A stretch of DNA of 17,472 nucleotides from Paramacrobiotus metropolitanus (Eukaryota; Tardigrada; Eutardigrada; Parachela; Macrobiotidae), in NCBI RefSeq assembly GCF_019649055.1, contig NW_026570702.1, positions 1 through 17,472 of the forward strand, given 5' to 3'. This document shows, piece by piece, positions 9,226 through 16,333 of this stretch. A program made the translations under genes and the position numbers. The notes under the pieces are model-generated. The model saw only the letters and a list, made by a program, of their open reading frames with translations. It was not told the origin of the DNA and searched no databases. The number at the start of each line of letters is the position of its first letter. Position 1 is the first letter of the stretch.

Positions 9226-9531
9226 CTGTATTATGCTTTTATTATCGTACTTCAGTAGCCGAACACCAATAACGGACATATCTTATCAGACTATAGGATG
9301 TTACGTGGGGCCTTATGGGCGCCCACGTACCTTCGACGGCGAAACAGCGGCGAACCGGATGAGGCTTTAATGCCGAAATCTAATATGCGCACCGTGGCGC
9401 AGCAAACACCAGACTCAAGAGGAAGGATTCTGCAGCCAGTGCAACTGTGCTGCAGATCCGTAAAAACACCGAAGAAATGTATGGGGTGGAAATCCCCAGA
9501 ACAGCAAAACACAACGGCGAATGGCCAATCA
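9226..9531. other. Intronic stretch left of the large element
   Basis: Start of the long intron. An imperfect hairpin (TACGTGGGGCC at 9302-9312 against GCGCCCACGTA at 9319-9329) is present. No gene is supported. A reading frame upstream of the fingers reaches an ATG at 9279, but the splice acceptor at 9226-9228 fits better. Confidence 0.45.
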
Positions 9532-9555
9532 TGAGGGCGGAGCTATCGGCCCTCA
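9532..9555 (+). repeat. Left 24-bp inverted repeat, itself a hairpin
   Basis: Exact reverse complement of 15860-15883. It is also internally self-complementary: TGAGGGC at the start pairs with GCCCTCA at the end around a 10-nt centre containing GAGCTATC. Because the outer arms are self-palindromic, the informative part of the match is the asymmetric centre, which also agrees. Confidence 0.85.
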
Positions 9556-9700
9556 CATCCCTGTACTGTCCAACACTGAGCCCCTGCGAATTGCATGAAA
9601 ATGGCGTTATGCGCCGTAAATAAAAAAGTGTATGAAGTCAAGTCTATGCATATGCAGCAGTATAAGTAACACAGAAATAAATGAGAAAAAAAACACTGCG
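9556..9700. other. AT-rich lead of the large element
   Basis: Unlike the rest of the block this piece is AT-rich and has AATAAA at 9617 and 9675. No gene or repeat is recognised; it may be the remains of a different insertion. Confidence 0.35.
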
Positions 9701-9860
9701 TAGTACAGGCCCGTCCCTGTACTACGTCCAATTGACGTTACTACCGGATACACGGTTCCACTTCGGGCGGCTCACGGTCATAGTACAGGCCCGTCCCTGT
9801 ACTATGTCCAAATGACTTTACTACCGGATACACGGTTCCACTTCGGCCAGCTCACGGTTC
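9701..9860. repeat. 80-bp tandem repeat with palindromic core, two copies
   Basis: Copies at 9701-9780 and 9781-9860 differ at only a few positions. Each starts with a 24-nt hairpin: TAGTACAGG, a CCCGTC loop, then CCTGTACTA. The differences lie outside the hairpin, which is identical in both copies. Each copy then has ACTACCGGATACACGGTTCC. Confidence 0.9.
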
Positions 9861-9976
9861 CGTTCGGTCAGTCCAGGTCAGGTAATTTGATCCGGTCGGC
9901 TTAGTCTTGTCGGCTCGAATCCGGTTCGGCTCAGGTCGGGTTTCCGGTCAGGTCGGCTCCGGTTCGGTCAGAGGTC
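9861..9976. repeat. GGTCGG/GGTTC-rich degenerate repeat tract
   Basis: Repeated short words such as GGTCAGG, GGTCGGCT, CCGGTTCGG and GGTTCCG make up this tract, with no regular period. It looks like a decayed minisatellite. Confidence 0.6.
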
Positions 9977-9989
9977 GACCTATTGGGTC
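9977..9989 (-). repeat. Isolated CAATA hairpin in reverse orientation
   Basis: On the - strand this reads GACC-CAATA-GGTC with flanking match, the same form as the main array. It is the only inverted member seen, and it sits at the left border of the structured part. Confidence 0.6.
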
Positions 9990-10500
9990 AACGCACTGTC
10001 GCGAAAGATCCAGGGTCCAACCCGGAAACGGGTAAATTCCACAAATTCTTCAGCAGGGAAAGGTCACGTTCTGGGGAAATTTGGGCAGGGGTTTGGGGCA
10101 TCGGTACGCTCGTGACCCTGCAAAAACATAAATACGCTGCTCCGGTGGGGATAATCCACTGCTCCGTCCGGGGAAGGTCGCCGTCCCAGGAAATACGGGC
10201 AGTGCTGTGGTGGGGGGGAATTCTTCGGCGTGGTGCTGGTGGTCGATCCGGCCGTAGGGATCGGAGTTGGTGCTGCTGGTCGCGGTGTATCCGTTCTGGT
10301 TTCCCGCTGAATCCAGGCCGCGTCCGCCATCGGCATCGCAGGAGACGATTCTCGCTCCGCGGCATCATCTCCATCGCCTTCTGGTGGAGGCATCCAACGC
10401 GTTCTGCATCGGGGTGCATTCTGCACGGCAGGTGGGTAATCCCGGGGCGCTACGGATGGAGCTCCATACCGGGTTAACCCCCGGCACAGATCGTGCCCTC
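9990..10500. other. GC-rich segment, possible coding remnant
   Basis: Three overlapping frames stay open: + 9983-10477, - 9988-10419 and - 10064-10426. The last is Pro/Arg-rich (MQNAPRCRTRWMPPPEG to CPNFPRT) and could be a degraded gag-like or ORF1-like N-terminus, but there is no zinc knuckle or recognisable domain. Long open frames on both strands are expected by chance in DNA this GC-rich. I do not call a gene. Confidence 0.25.
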
Positions 10501-10520
10501 AACCACGTTCTGCTTTGGAG

Positions 10521-12929
10521 CCACAGACTGTGGGCTTAACCATGATCGGCTACCATCACCGGCCCAGAACGGAGCCTTTAGCCTAAGCCCGCAGACCGCG
10601 GCATTTAACTACTTCTGCTACCAAAGAACATCACAGAGGCAAGCCACAAGGATGGCCGCCCGTGGGTATCCCAGCGAGGAAACTGCAGACCGCAGCCCTA
10701 ACTACGATCTAGCCACTAACTGGACCCTCAATAAGGGATACAGTAGTAGTCTCCCGCAGATCGCGGGTAGCCACGATCACGCTACGGAAGGAACAGACTG
10801 TTCAAATACCTACCCGGACCCTTGAAGGCTCCGGAGTAGAGGCCCAACAGGCCTCCACCTATGGATGAAATTCTAAGTTCCGTCCTCTAGATGCGGGGAG
10901 CAACATTACCTACATCTGGGGAACGGAAATACCCCCGAAAGGAAGGATCACGGCATCGGAGGAAGATACATCACCTTAAATGCCTCGGTCCAAGAAACAG
11001 AGTCCAGAATAGTGGACCTGACCGGACCTGAACCCTCAGAACGTCGGACAGTCACCCCGGGAACCCAATAGGTTCCGGGGGAAGCGCTCAAAGAGGCCTG
11101 GAAACGCGGATGTGGACCGGGGAATGGAATCCACATCGGCGTTTCCCGGAGTGAAGCGTCGACCGGGACTCTCACCATGAGGCCACCGCCCAGAGGCAAA
11201 TACCTTTCTTGAGAACCCAATAGGTTCCGGGAGCGGTGCCCAACAGGCCGCCAGTAGGCGCTCGAAGCCCTATCCCCCGCGGATGATCCGGGCAGAACTG
11301 AGACCTCGTCGTCTGCGAGGGATAACCTCCGCGAACCCTCGGCCACACTGGACCGGACTTGGCAAGCACGTTGCTTGGACGGCTCAGTGTGACCACCTAA
11401 CGGAAAGGGCCAACGGTGCTTTTGGAAGAGAAGCCTCCTAAAACCAACGACCCTTCGTACGAAAGGCGGTTTGTCTGCACAGTACAGCACGAGCTGCTGT
11501 TCTGCACAGGCAACCCACTACGGCAGAAGAGCCTGCGACCCTCGGATGGATCCTCGGATGAACCCGATAAGCACGAGTTCAACTCAACTGGACCGTACCG
11601 GACGTTCCCCCTGGTTTCCCCTGGCTGAACCGGACAGCATGTTCCGGTCACGGGCGACAATGACAGGAGGCTAACCGAGCCAATAAGCGAGGATACGCAA
11701 CGTCACTGACGGAGCCTAGATACGTGACGGTTTGGCTGGCTTCAGCTGAATCAGCCACTCCGCCACCGTCGACCACTTCGGCAGAGCCTGTGGAGGAAAA
11801 ACCATAAAAATGTCCCGGACCATGTTGGATCCCGACCAGGTGTTGTCCCTGGCTAGGGACACCCCGACGTCAGGAGTGGAATAGCCACAGACCGTGGTCC
11901 GAACCACGAATCTGCTACGTCAACGGGACGAATCGCACGAAAGGCGGGTGGCTAGCGGCGAGCTGCGCAGACGCAGCTCGTCCCTGGTCAGCCACTCCGG
12001 CAGAAGGATCCCGGCCAGTCCTCTAACTGGGACTTCGGAGCCCAATAGGCTCCCACCCATTCAATCCAGCCAGGACTTCTACGGCAAAGGAAGCCTTAAA
12101 CTCTCTACCGATGAAGCCTATGATAACCTCCATCCTCATGGAGTCAGAATAGCGGCTGGACAAGCACAACCGCACAACACAGTTGTCCATGTTCAGCCCT
12201 CCGGCAGAAGGATCCCGTGGGACAGGTCCCATACCTTCGACCACAGAGCCCAATAGGCTCTCACCCATTACCGAAATGCGGGTCACGGAGCTAGGGAAGC
12301 AACTCCTCCTTAACCCCGGCCCCGCAGGACTTACCCGTGGACCCTACCAGCCCGGACCTTGTCAGCTTAGGAAGCAATGAAGCCCTATACTGATGAAGTA
12401 CAGGTGAAGGCCTAACCATTGGACCCTTCGTACGAAAGAAGGTTAACCAGGGGCTCCCAGCACAGTCTGCTGGGTCCCTCTGTTTAAACCCCGACCGACA
12501 GAAGGATCTCGGTGGAATAGCGGTTCCGTAACTCGAACCGTTAGAGCCCAAAAGGCTCTACCCACCGACCGAATGTGGACCGCGTTGGCCTGGAAGCAGA
12601 ATCTCCTGACCACTCGATCCACGGGACCCAATCCCCGGACTTCAAACCAAAGAGAATTCCGCTAACATGGCGCGGAACACGTCACTGCCGCGTTCAACGC
12701 CGTGTTTGCCAATGCACCCATGGGTAACCCGGGACTTGGAGCATTAGCTGGCTGTACTTAAACCAGCGCTGAGCCCAATAGGCTCTGGCAAAAGATACTG
12801 ACTCCACCCGGGATCCCTCGTACGAAAAGCTACGAACCATTGTGGAGGAGGGTAACCCGCTCCGCTCCAATGGCTCGTCCCTCCGGCAGAAGGACTCCGG
12901 ACTTCGGAAGACGCCATAACGCAGATCGC
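10521..12929 (+). repeat. AGAYY-loop hairpin family (family B)
   Basis: Members: 10521-10533 (CCAC/GTGG), 10589-10601 (CCGC/GCGG), 10683-10695 (CTGC/GCAG), 10753-10767 (CCCGC/GCGGG), 11885-11897 (CCAC/GTGG), and a weak one at 12921-12929. The loop is AGACT, AGACC or AGATC while the stem changes with compensation. Each is followed within a few bases by a degenerate box close to TAACCAYGATC, for example TTAACCATGATC after the first and CTAACTACGATC after the third; that box also occurs alone at 13009-13019. Conserved loop and 3' box with covarying stem is the pattern of a structured RNA motif. Confidence 0.75.
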
Positions 12930-12978
12930 ATTAACCATGATCTTCACCTCGGGGCTGCTTGCAGAGACCCAATAGGTC
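11451..12978 (+). repeat. Four ordered diverged units of about 380-500 bp
   Basis: Each unit has the same order of parts. First a TCGTACGAAA-type box: 11451-11466, 11925-11944 (degenerate), 12424-12438 and 12815-12829. Next a unit-specific hairpin: 11484-11500 (ACAGCA/TGCTGT), 11959-11980 (CGAGCTGCG/CGCAGCTCG) and 12456-12474 (CCCAGCA/TGCTGGG); the fourth is less clear. Then a GGCAGAAGGATCC-type box: 11521, 11996-12014, 12495-12512 and 12882-12900, with an extra copy at 12200-12220. In the last three units a CAATA hairpin follows. Start-to-start distances are about 474, 499 and 391 bp. This is a tandem array diverged everywhere except its boxes and pairing. Confidence 0.7.
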
Positions 12979-13008
12979 CCTAGCATAGCTTAGTCCCTAG
13001 CATAGCTT
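12976..13008. repeat. 17-bp tandem duplication inside the array
   Basis: GTCCCTAGCATAGCTTA at 12976-12992 is repeated from 12993, differing at the last base. The first copy overlaps the 3' arm of the CAATA hairpin at 12966. It is a local slippage event. Confidence 0.8.
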
Positions 13009-13093
13009 GAACCATGATCTCTACCTGTACGGTACTAGTAGAGGCCCAATAGGCCTCTAGCCCGGAGAAACCCCCTTCGGAACGGATGGATCG

Positions 13094-13606
13094 GGACATT
13101 AGGGCTCACTCGCACTTTCCCCCAATTAGTGAAATTGGTGGAACGTGGGAGTGACCGGCATGACCATTCACCCGCGAACCGGACCATGGTCACCTCACGG
13201 AACGTGTCAGGACATTAGAGCACACGCGTATCCTTGCCCGACCTCGAAGAAGATCGAGTAATGAGACGCGTCCGGCATGACTACATGCCCGGTGGAAGCA
13301 TGGAAGATTCCCAATAACTCGGCAAGTAGGCCCAATAGGCCTTGGCCGTGTGGATGAATTGCCCCCAAGCCCCCGGAACGGATCGGACGTAGAGCGGCGC
13401 GCCAGTGGTTCGGTGTAGAAATTCCACAACGTACTGCTTGCGGGCCACTTCGACGAGAAATCCCGGAGTATGGAAACGGAAAGAGCCCAATAGGTTCTAT
13501 CCGACCCCCGGAAGGATGTACAAAGACATCAGGGTACGCGGGTGAATGCATGTCGGCAAGACCAGCTTATGTGCATTCCTCCGCGTCCGACATGACTGTA
13601 TGCCCG
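13094..13606 (+). repeat. Three long rod hairpins with conserved flanks (family C)
   Basis: Each unit is GACATTAG-type box, long hairpin, then CCGGCATGAC-N-ATGCCC-type small hairpin. Rod 1 (13107-13153): CACTC/GAGTG, TTCC/GGAA, CCAATT/AATTGG. Rod 2 (13224-13271): ACGCG/CGCGT, with inner CTCGA/TCGAG. Rod 3 (13536-13586): ACGCGG/CCGCGT, then GAATGCA/TGCATTC. The 5' boxes are at about 13095, 13211 and 13525, and the 3' boxes at about 13156, 13272 and 13587. Rod sequences differ almost completely, yet each pairs with itself, so pairing has been kept through divergence. Confidence 0.75.
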
Positions 13607-14199
13607 GAAGGACGCTACGGATACCAGTGAAACCTGCTGGATTACCCGGATAGGATCCAGAACGGACCTCCCGTGGAGAATCCCACGGTACGAACCGGCC
13701 AGAACGGACGTGTTCCCCGATGACCAAGACAGGATGCTTTGATACCGGCATCTCGGGTGTTCCTGCCTAAGTAGAAGCACGGGATCAGCCGAAGGGCGGA
13801 CCGGAATGGACCCCGTCTTTACAATCTTAGCTTGCCTACCTCGCGGCTTAGACCCAATTAGGTCTGATACAGCCGCAGGAAAGCCTCTTCTTGCATGCTT
13901 TTCGCTAGTCGCCCTGTGAAAACCCCCGGCATTACCGACCATGGAGGTCGGACTTCCAGCAGAACATACCAGAGGTATGTTGGGCCAGTTTCGGTTGGTT
14001 CCCAATAGGAACCCCCGAACCAACAAGGACCGACATCGGACTCTACAGCCCAGAGGCTTATCACCACATCTGCAGGGCTCGGACCCTGCCCAGAGGCTCT
14101 GCATCCCGGTAACAACCCTATCCTCAGCGCCCAATAGGTGCCAGAGGACCATTTAAAGGGTTTTCGCCCGGGTGGATCCTCCATCAGACCATCAGCTGA

Positions 14200-14500
14200 G
14201 GCTCGCCATCGGACTTAGAACTTCTACCCGGGGGCCGTCAGTGGACTTAGAATTTTTCCCTTCAAAACCGGGGCTACCCTCGGATTCAACCCTTGGACCC
14301 TGGATTTGACGACAGAGTCCGGCATCAACCCTACCCTCAGCGCCCAAAAGGTGCTAGAGGGCTACCTAGAGGTTTTGCCCGGACCAAGTACCCAGCACAT
14401 CGCGAAATCACGATCTAACGAAGCAGCCAAGGATCCCATCGGACTTTACCTCAGTAACCGAGGTTGCGAATGGACTTTAATTTTCTGACCGAGGTTAACC
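14200..14500 (+). repeat. Degenerate GGACTTAGAA repeats
   Basis: Related pieces ATCGGACTTAGAACTTCTACC (about 14208; 20 shared bases or fewer per copy), GTGGACTTAGAATTTTTCC (about 14242), ATCGGACTTTACCTCAG (about 14438) and ATGGACTTTAATTTTC (about 14469) show a further diverged repeat series beside the hairpin at 14335. Confidence 0.5.
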
Positions 14501-14796
14501 CTCGTACACAGAGGCTACCCCGGCTCAGACCCTTTGAAGCCTGACATTAACCGGTCCAGGTTGCAAAATAGGTGACAGGACGCAAAATTACGGTTTTTGT
14601 TCGGACGAAACCCTGGAAAACCGGTACTTCACCGGAAGATTCCCCTTGATAAGACCCAATAGGTCTTATTCCTAACCTAGAGAGGATGCCTTACGGCTTT
14701 CGCGTACTGCGACGGTGCCTCTCCATTCACCTTACCGTACAAACCCCGGCAACGGTGGTTCCATTCAACTTTAACCGGAGGATCCCCGGTCGGAAT

Positions 14797-14896
14797 GTGA
14801 GTTTCATGCCCGTTTCTCACCCGGCTCATGGAGATCCATGTCTTAACCCGAAGTCATTTGGTCGGAAGTAAGTTTCGAGCCGTTTCTTACCCGACC
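14797..14896 (+). repeat. Paired nested stems GTGAG/CTCAC and GTAAG/CTTAC (family D)
   Basis: Two adjacent copies share GGTCGGAA upstream and a loop with TTTC...GCCCGTTT or GCCGTTT. Inner stem 1: GTGAG 14797-14801 with CTCAC 14816-14820. Inner stem 2: GTAAG 14868-14872 with CTTAC 14886-14890. The middle pair changes G-C to A-T, so covariation is direct. An outer stem also forms: in copy 2 GGTCGG (14860-14865) pairs with CCGACC (14891-14896); in copy 1 GTCGG pairs with CCGGC through one U-G wobble. Confidence 0.75.
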
Positions 14897-15034
14897 CTCG
14901 GTGAATCGAACCGGAAACACCGGGTATCTCGAGAACTGATGCCTCGAACCCGGATGACCGGACATCCAGTGGACTGGAGCCCCCGTGTGTGGATTAGCTC
15001 TAGTCGGAATGAGCACCCGGACTAAAGTCCCGGA

Positions 15035-15180
15035 CCAAAGACTTTGAGTTTACTTTTTTTTTTACTCGGAATGATGTTCTCATTTTTAGATCTGCAACAG
15101 ATCTCTTTTATTAACCTGCTCACCAGGAATTGTGATGTTTTTTTACTTTAACAAGAGAAGAGATAGAGATTGATTAACAC
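15035..15180. other. T-rich end of the hairpin array
   Basis: The dense array gives way to AT-rich sequence with a run of ten T (15054-15063) and a palindromic hairpin AGATCT-GCAAC-AGATCT (15088-15104). An oligo-T run would end Pol III transcription on the + strand, so this might be a transcript end. This is speculative. Confidence 0.35.
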
Positions 15181-15419
15181 TATTTTGTTACTTTCGCCGT
15201 TACGGATCATCAACAGAAGCCTACACCGGTCCAACTACAACACCGACCGACCTTCGGATTTCTGCCGTGAGTTGTTCCGCCACCACGGGTCCGGAGGAGA
15301 GCGCGGTGCCGGAAAGACCCACGCCGGACACCCCCGAGGCGATGTCACCGACCCCAATAGGGTCGTGGGGAGCGGCACTGGGACGGTAGGAGTCGGTCCT
15401 TCGCAGGGGCTCGGACTCC

Positions 15420-15859
15420 GCCCAGAGGCATGTTGGGCCAGTCGCCATGGCAGCCTACGAGTATGGCAGCCAGCGACAGTCCCGCTTCCGGTGCATGGCT
15501 CAGTGGTACAATATCGCACACACTCACGCCTGCACGCACTCGCTTAGTCGACGCCGAATCACTGGCCTCGACTCCGCCTTGCCACACCTACGGCTTGACG
15601 TCTCGGCCAATCAGCGTTCGCCATTCGCTCGTGCTGGATCTGCCCAGTGCCGCATTAGGCTTTTCTATGTTATGGCTCGATCTGCCATTCATTTTCATTC
15701 ATTAGCGGATCACTTGCTGTTCTGACATGATACTGGCCACATCGAGCCTTCATGTGCTTTGTGTTTTGGTTCTTGCCTTATTGATTCCTCAATAAAGCCT
15801 TGTTCTCACACTCGTGAGCCTTTGTTCGTTAGCTGTCACATGGTTCGTCAGCTGTCACA
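15420..15859 (+). promoter_or_regulatory. Element tail with CCAAT, polyadenylation signal and short repeats
   Basis: Contains GGCCAATCAGCG (about 15607), AATAAA at 15791-15796 in the context CTCAATAAAGCC, then CTCACACTCGTGAG and two 19-bp copies ending CACATG (15824-15861). This resembles the end of an LTR, but no matching copy exists at the left end. TGGCTCAGTGGTAC (about 15498-15511) looks like a Pol III A box, with a poor B-box match near 15570. A shared phrase, CAGAGG-A/C-ATGTTGGGCCAGT, occurs here at about 15423 and in the array at about 13971, tying this tail to the array. Confidence 0.4.
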
Positions 15860-15883
15860 TGAGGGCCGATAGCTCCGCCCTCA
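15860..15883 (-). repeat. Right 24-bp inverted repeat
   Basis: Exact reverse complement of 9532-9555. It is preceded by a 19-bp tandem duplication (15824-15842, 15843-15861) containing AGCTGTCACATG. Sequence just inside the two repeats is unrelated, so the match ends at 24 bp. Confidence 0.85.
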
Positions 15884-15905
15884 CAAGGAACATTTTATTA
15901 TAATT

Positions 15906-16045
15906 TTGAAAAGTTTCGTATTTTTTTGGTTTGATTTTATGAGATAAGAGTTACTCGACCCCAGGAGTCGAGTCCAGGACATACAATCTTAAAGCCAGAA
16001 GTACTACCACTAGGCTATGGGCAATTAACAAATTAACATTAAAAT
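15906..16045 (-). mobile_element. tRNA-derived SINE copy 1 with 14-bp target duplication
   Basis: Read on the - strand it begins near TAATTGCCCATAGCC and has an A box (TAGCCTAGTGGTA), a recognisable tRNA-like middle (TCTGGCTTTAAGATTG) and a B-box region (GGACTCGACTCC), ending in a body with AAAATCAAACC. The 14-mer ATTTTATTATAATT occurs on both sides (15892-15905 and 16046-16059), which is a target duplication of LINE-driven insertion. It lies in the long intron, in the same orientation as the zinc-finger gene. Confidence 0.8.
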
Positions 16046-16127
16046 ATTTTATTATAATTATTGCAACTACAGCAGTCAAACTGCATTACTGGCGGCTTTC
16101 ACAGGCTACTGGAAAATCTGTCGGTTA

Positions 16128-16250
16128 TTTGAAAATTTTATACGTTTTTTGGTTTGATTTTATGCGATAAAAGTTACTCGATCCTAGGAACTGAACCCAG
16201 TACATACAATCTTAAAGCCAGACGTAATACAACCAGGCTATGGGCAATTA
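16128..16250 (-). mobile_element. tRNA-derived SINE copy 2
   Basis: Same family and orientation as copy 1, aligning over about 123 bp with scattered differences. The A box is degraded (TAGCCTGGTTGTA) and the B box reads GGGTTCAGTTCC. It is followed by a tandem duplication of about 19 bp (ATCAATGTGGGATTATT units, 16250-16285). No clear target duplication was found, so it is probably older. Confidence 0.75.
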
Positions 16251-16333
16251 TCAATGTGGGATTATTATCAATGTGGGATTATTATGGGACCGTAGCCAAA
16301 CCGCATTAGCGGAGATCACTTAACCAGGCTTAC

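Larger units (their letters stand above)
10839..15364 (+). repeat. CAATA-loop covarying hairpin array (family A)
   Basis: Eighteen + orientation copies start near 10839, 11055, 11213, 11233 (imperfect), 12037, 12245, 12542, 12771, 12966, 13039, 13328, 13482, 13850, 13997, 14126, 14335, 14649 and 15350. The form is N-CC-CAATA-GG-N', with the loop CAACA at 10839 and 11233, CAAAA at 12542 and 14335, and CAATTA at 13850. Stems include GAGGCC/GGCCTC, GGAACC/GGTTCC, GGTTCC/GGAACC, GGAGCC/GGCTCC, AGAGCC/GGCTCT, AGACC/GGTCT, ATAAGACC/GGTCTTAT and GACCC/GGGTC. Complementarity is kept although the stem sequence is not, so structure rather than sequence is preserved. Spacing is irregular, about 70-370 bp, with gaps of about 790 bp (11.25-12.04 kb) and 700 bp (14.65-15.35 kb). 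Confidence 0.85.
9532..15883 (+). mobile_element. 6.35-kb GC-rich non-coding structured element
   Basis: The block is bounded by 24-bp inverted repeats (9532-9555 and 15860-15883) and flanked by CA on both sides (9530-9531 and 15884-15885), a weak candidate duplication. It is visibly richer in G and C than its surroundings, has no open frame with a recognisable domain, and is dense in hairpins listed below. From left: unstructured AT-rich lead (to 9700), 80-bp tandem palindromic repeats, a GGTCGG/GGTTC-rich tract, a low-confidence coding remnant (10.0-10.5 kb), the hairpin array (10.5-15.0 kb), and a tail with AATAAA. G-U pairs indicate + strand RNA, opposite to the host gene. It lies in the zinc-finger gene's intron. 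Options: a large non-autonomous transposon, a LARD-like retroelement, or a structured non-coding RNA locus. Element boundaries are inferred. Confidence 0.5.

Noticed and set aside
9291-9512. 73-codon - strand frame upstream of the finger exon
   Set aside because: No finger or domain motif; the acceptor at 9226-9228 gives a phase-0 join to 16334 instead.
10948-11490. 180-codon open frame on the - strand in the structured block
   Set aside because: No domain, overlaps other open frames, and runs through several hairpins whose pairing explains the sequence better. Open frames are common in GC-rich DNA.
12390-12396. Possible hammerhead ribozyme core (CTGATGA)
   Set aside because: No GAAA and third stem at the required positions; the match is a single short word.
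13529-14152. 207-codon open frame on the - strand, longest in the block
   Set aside because: No recognisable domain, and it reads straight through CAATA hairpins and a rod hairpin. Composition is enough to explain it.
10500-15030. Ribosomal RNA cluster
   Set aside because: GC-rich and structured, but no recognisable universal rRNA segments, and repeats of one hairpin type are not an rRNA feature.
10839-15364. CRISPR-like array
   Set aside because: Repeats are not identical, spacing is irregular and the genome is eukaryotic. Only loops are conserved.
9532-15883. Full LTR retrotransposon
   Set aside because: No direct terminal repeats, no primer-binding site, no reverse transcriptase, integrase or protease motif in any frame.
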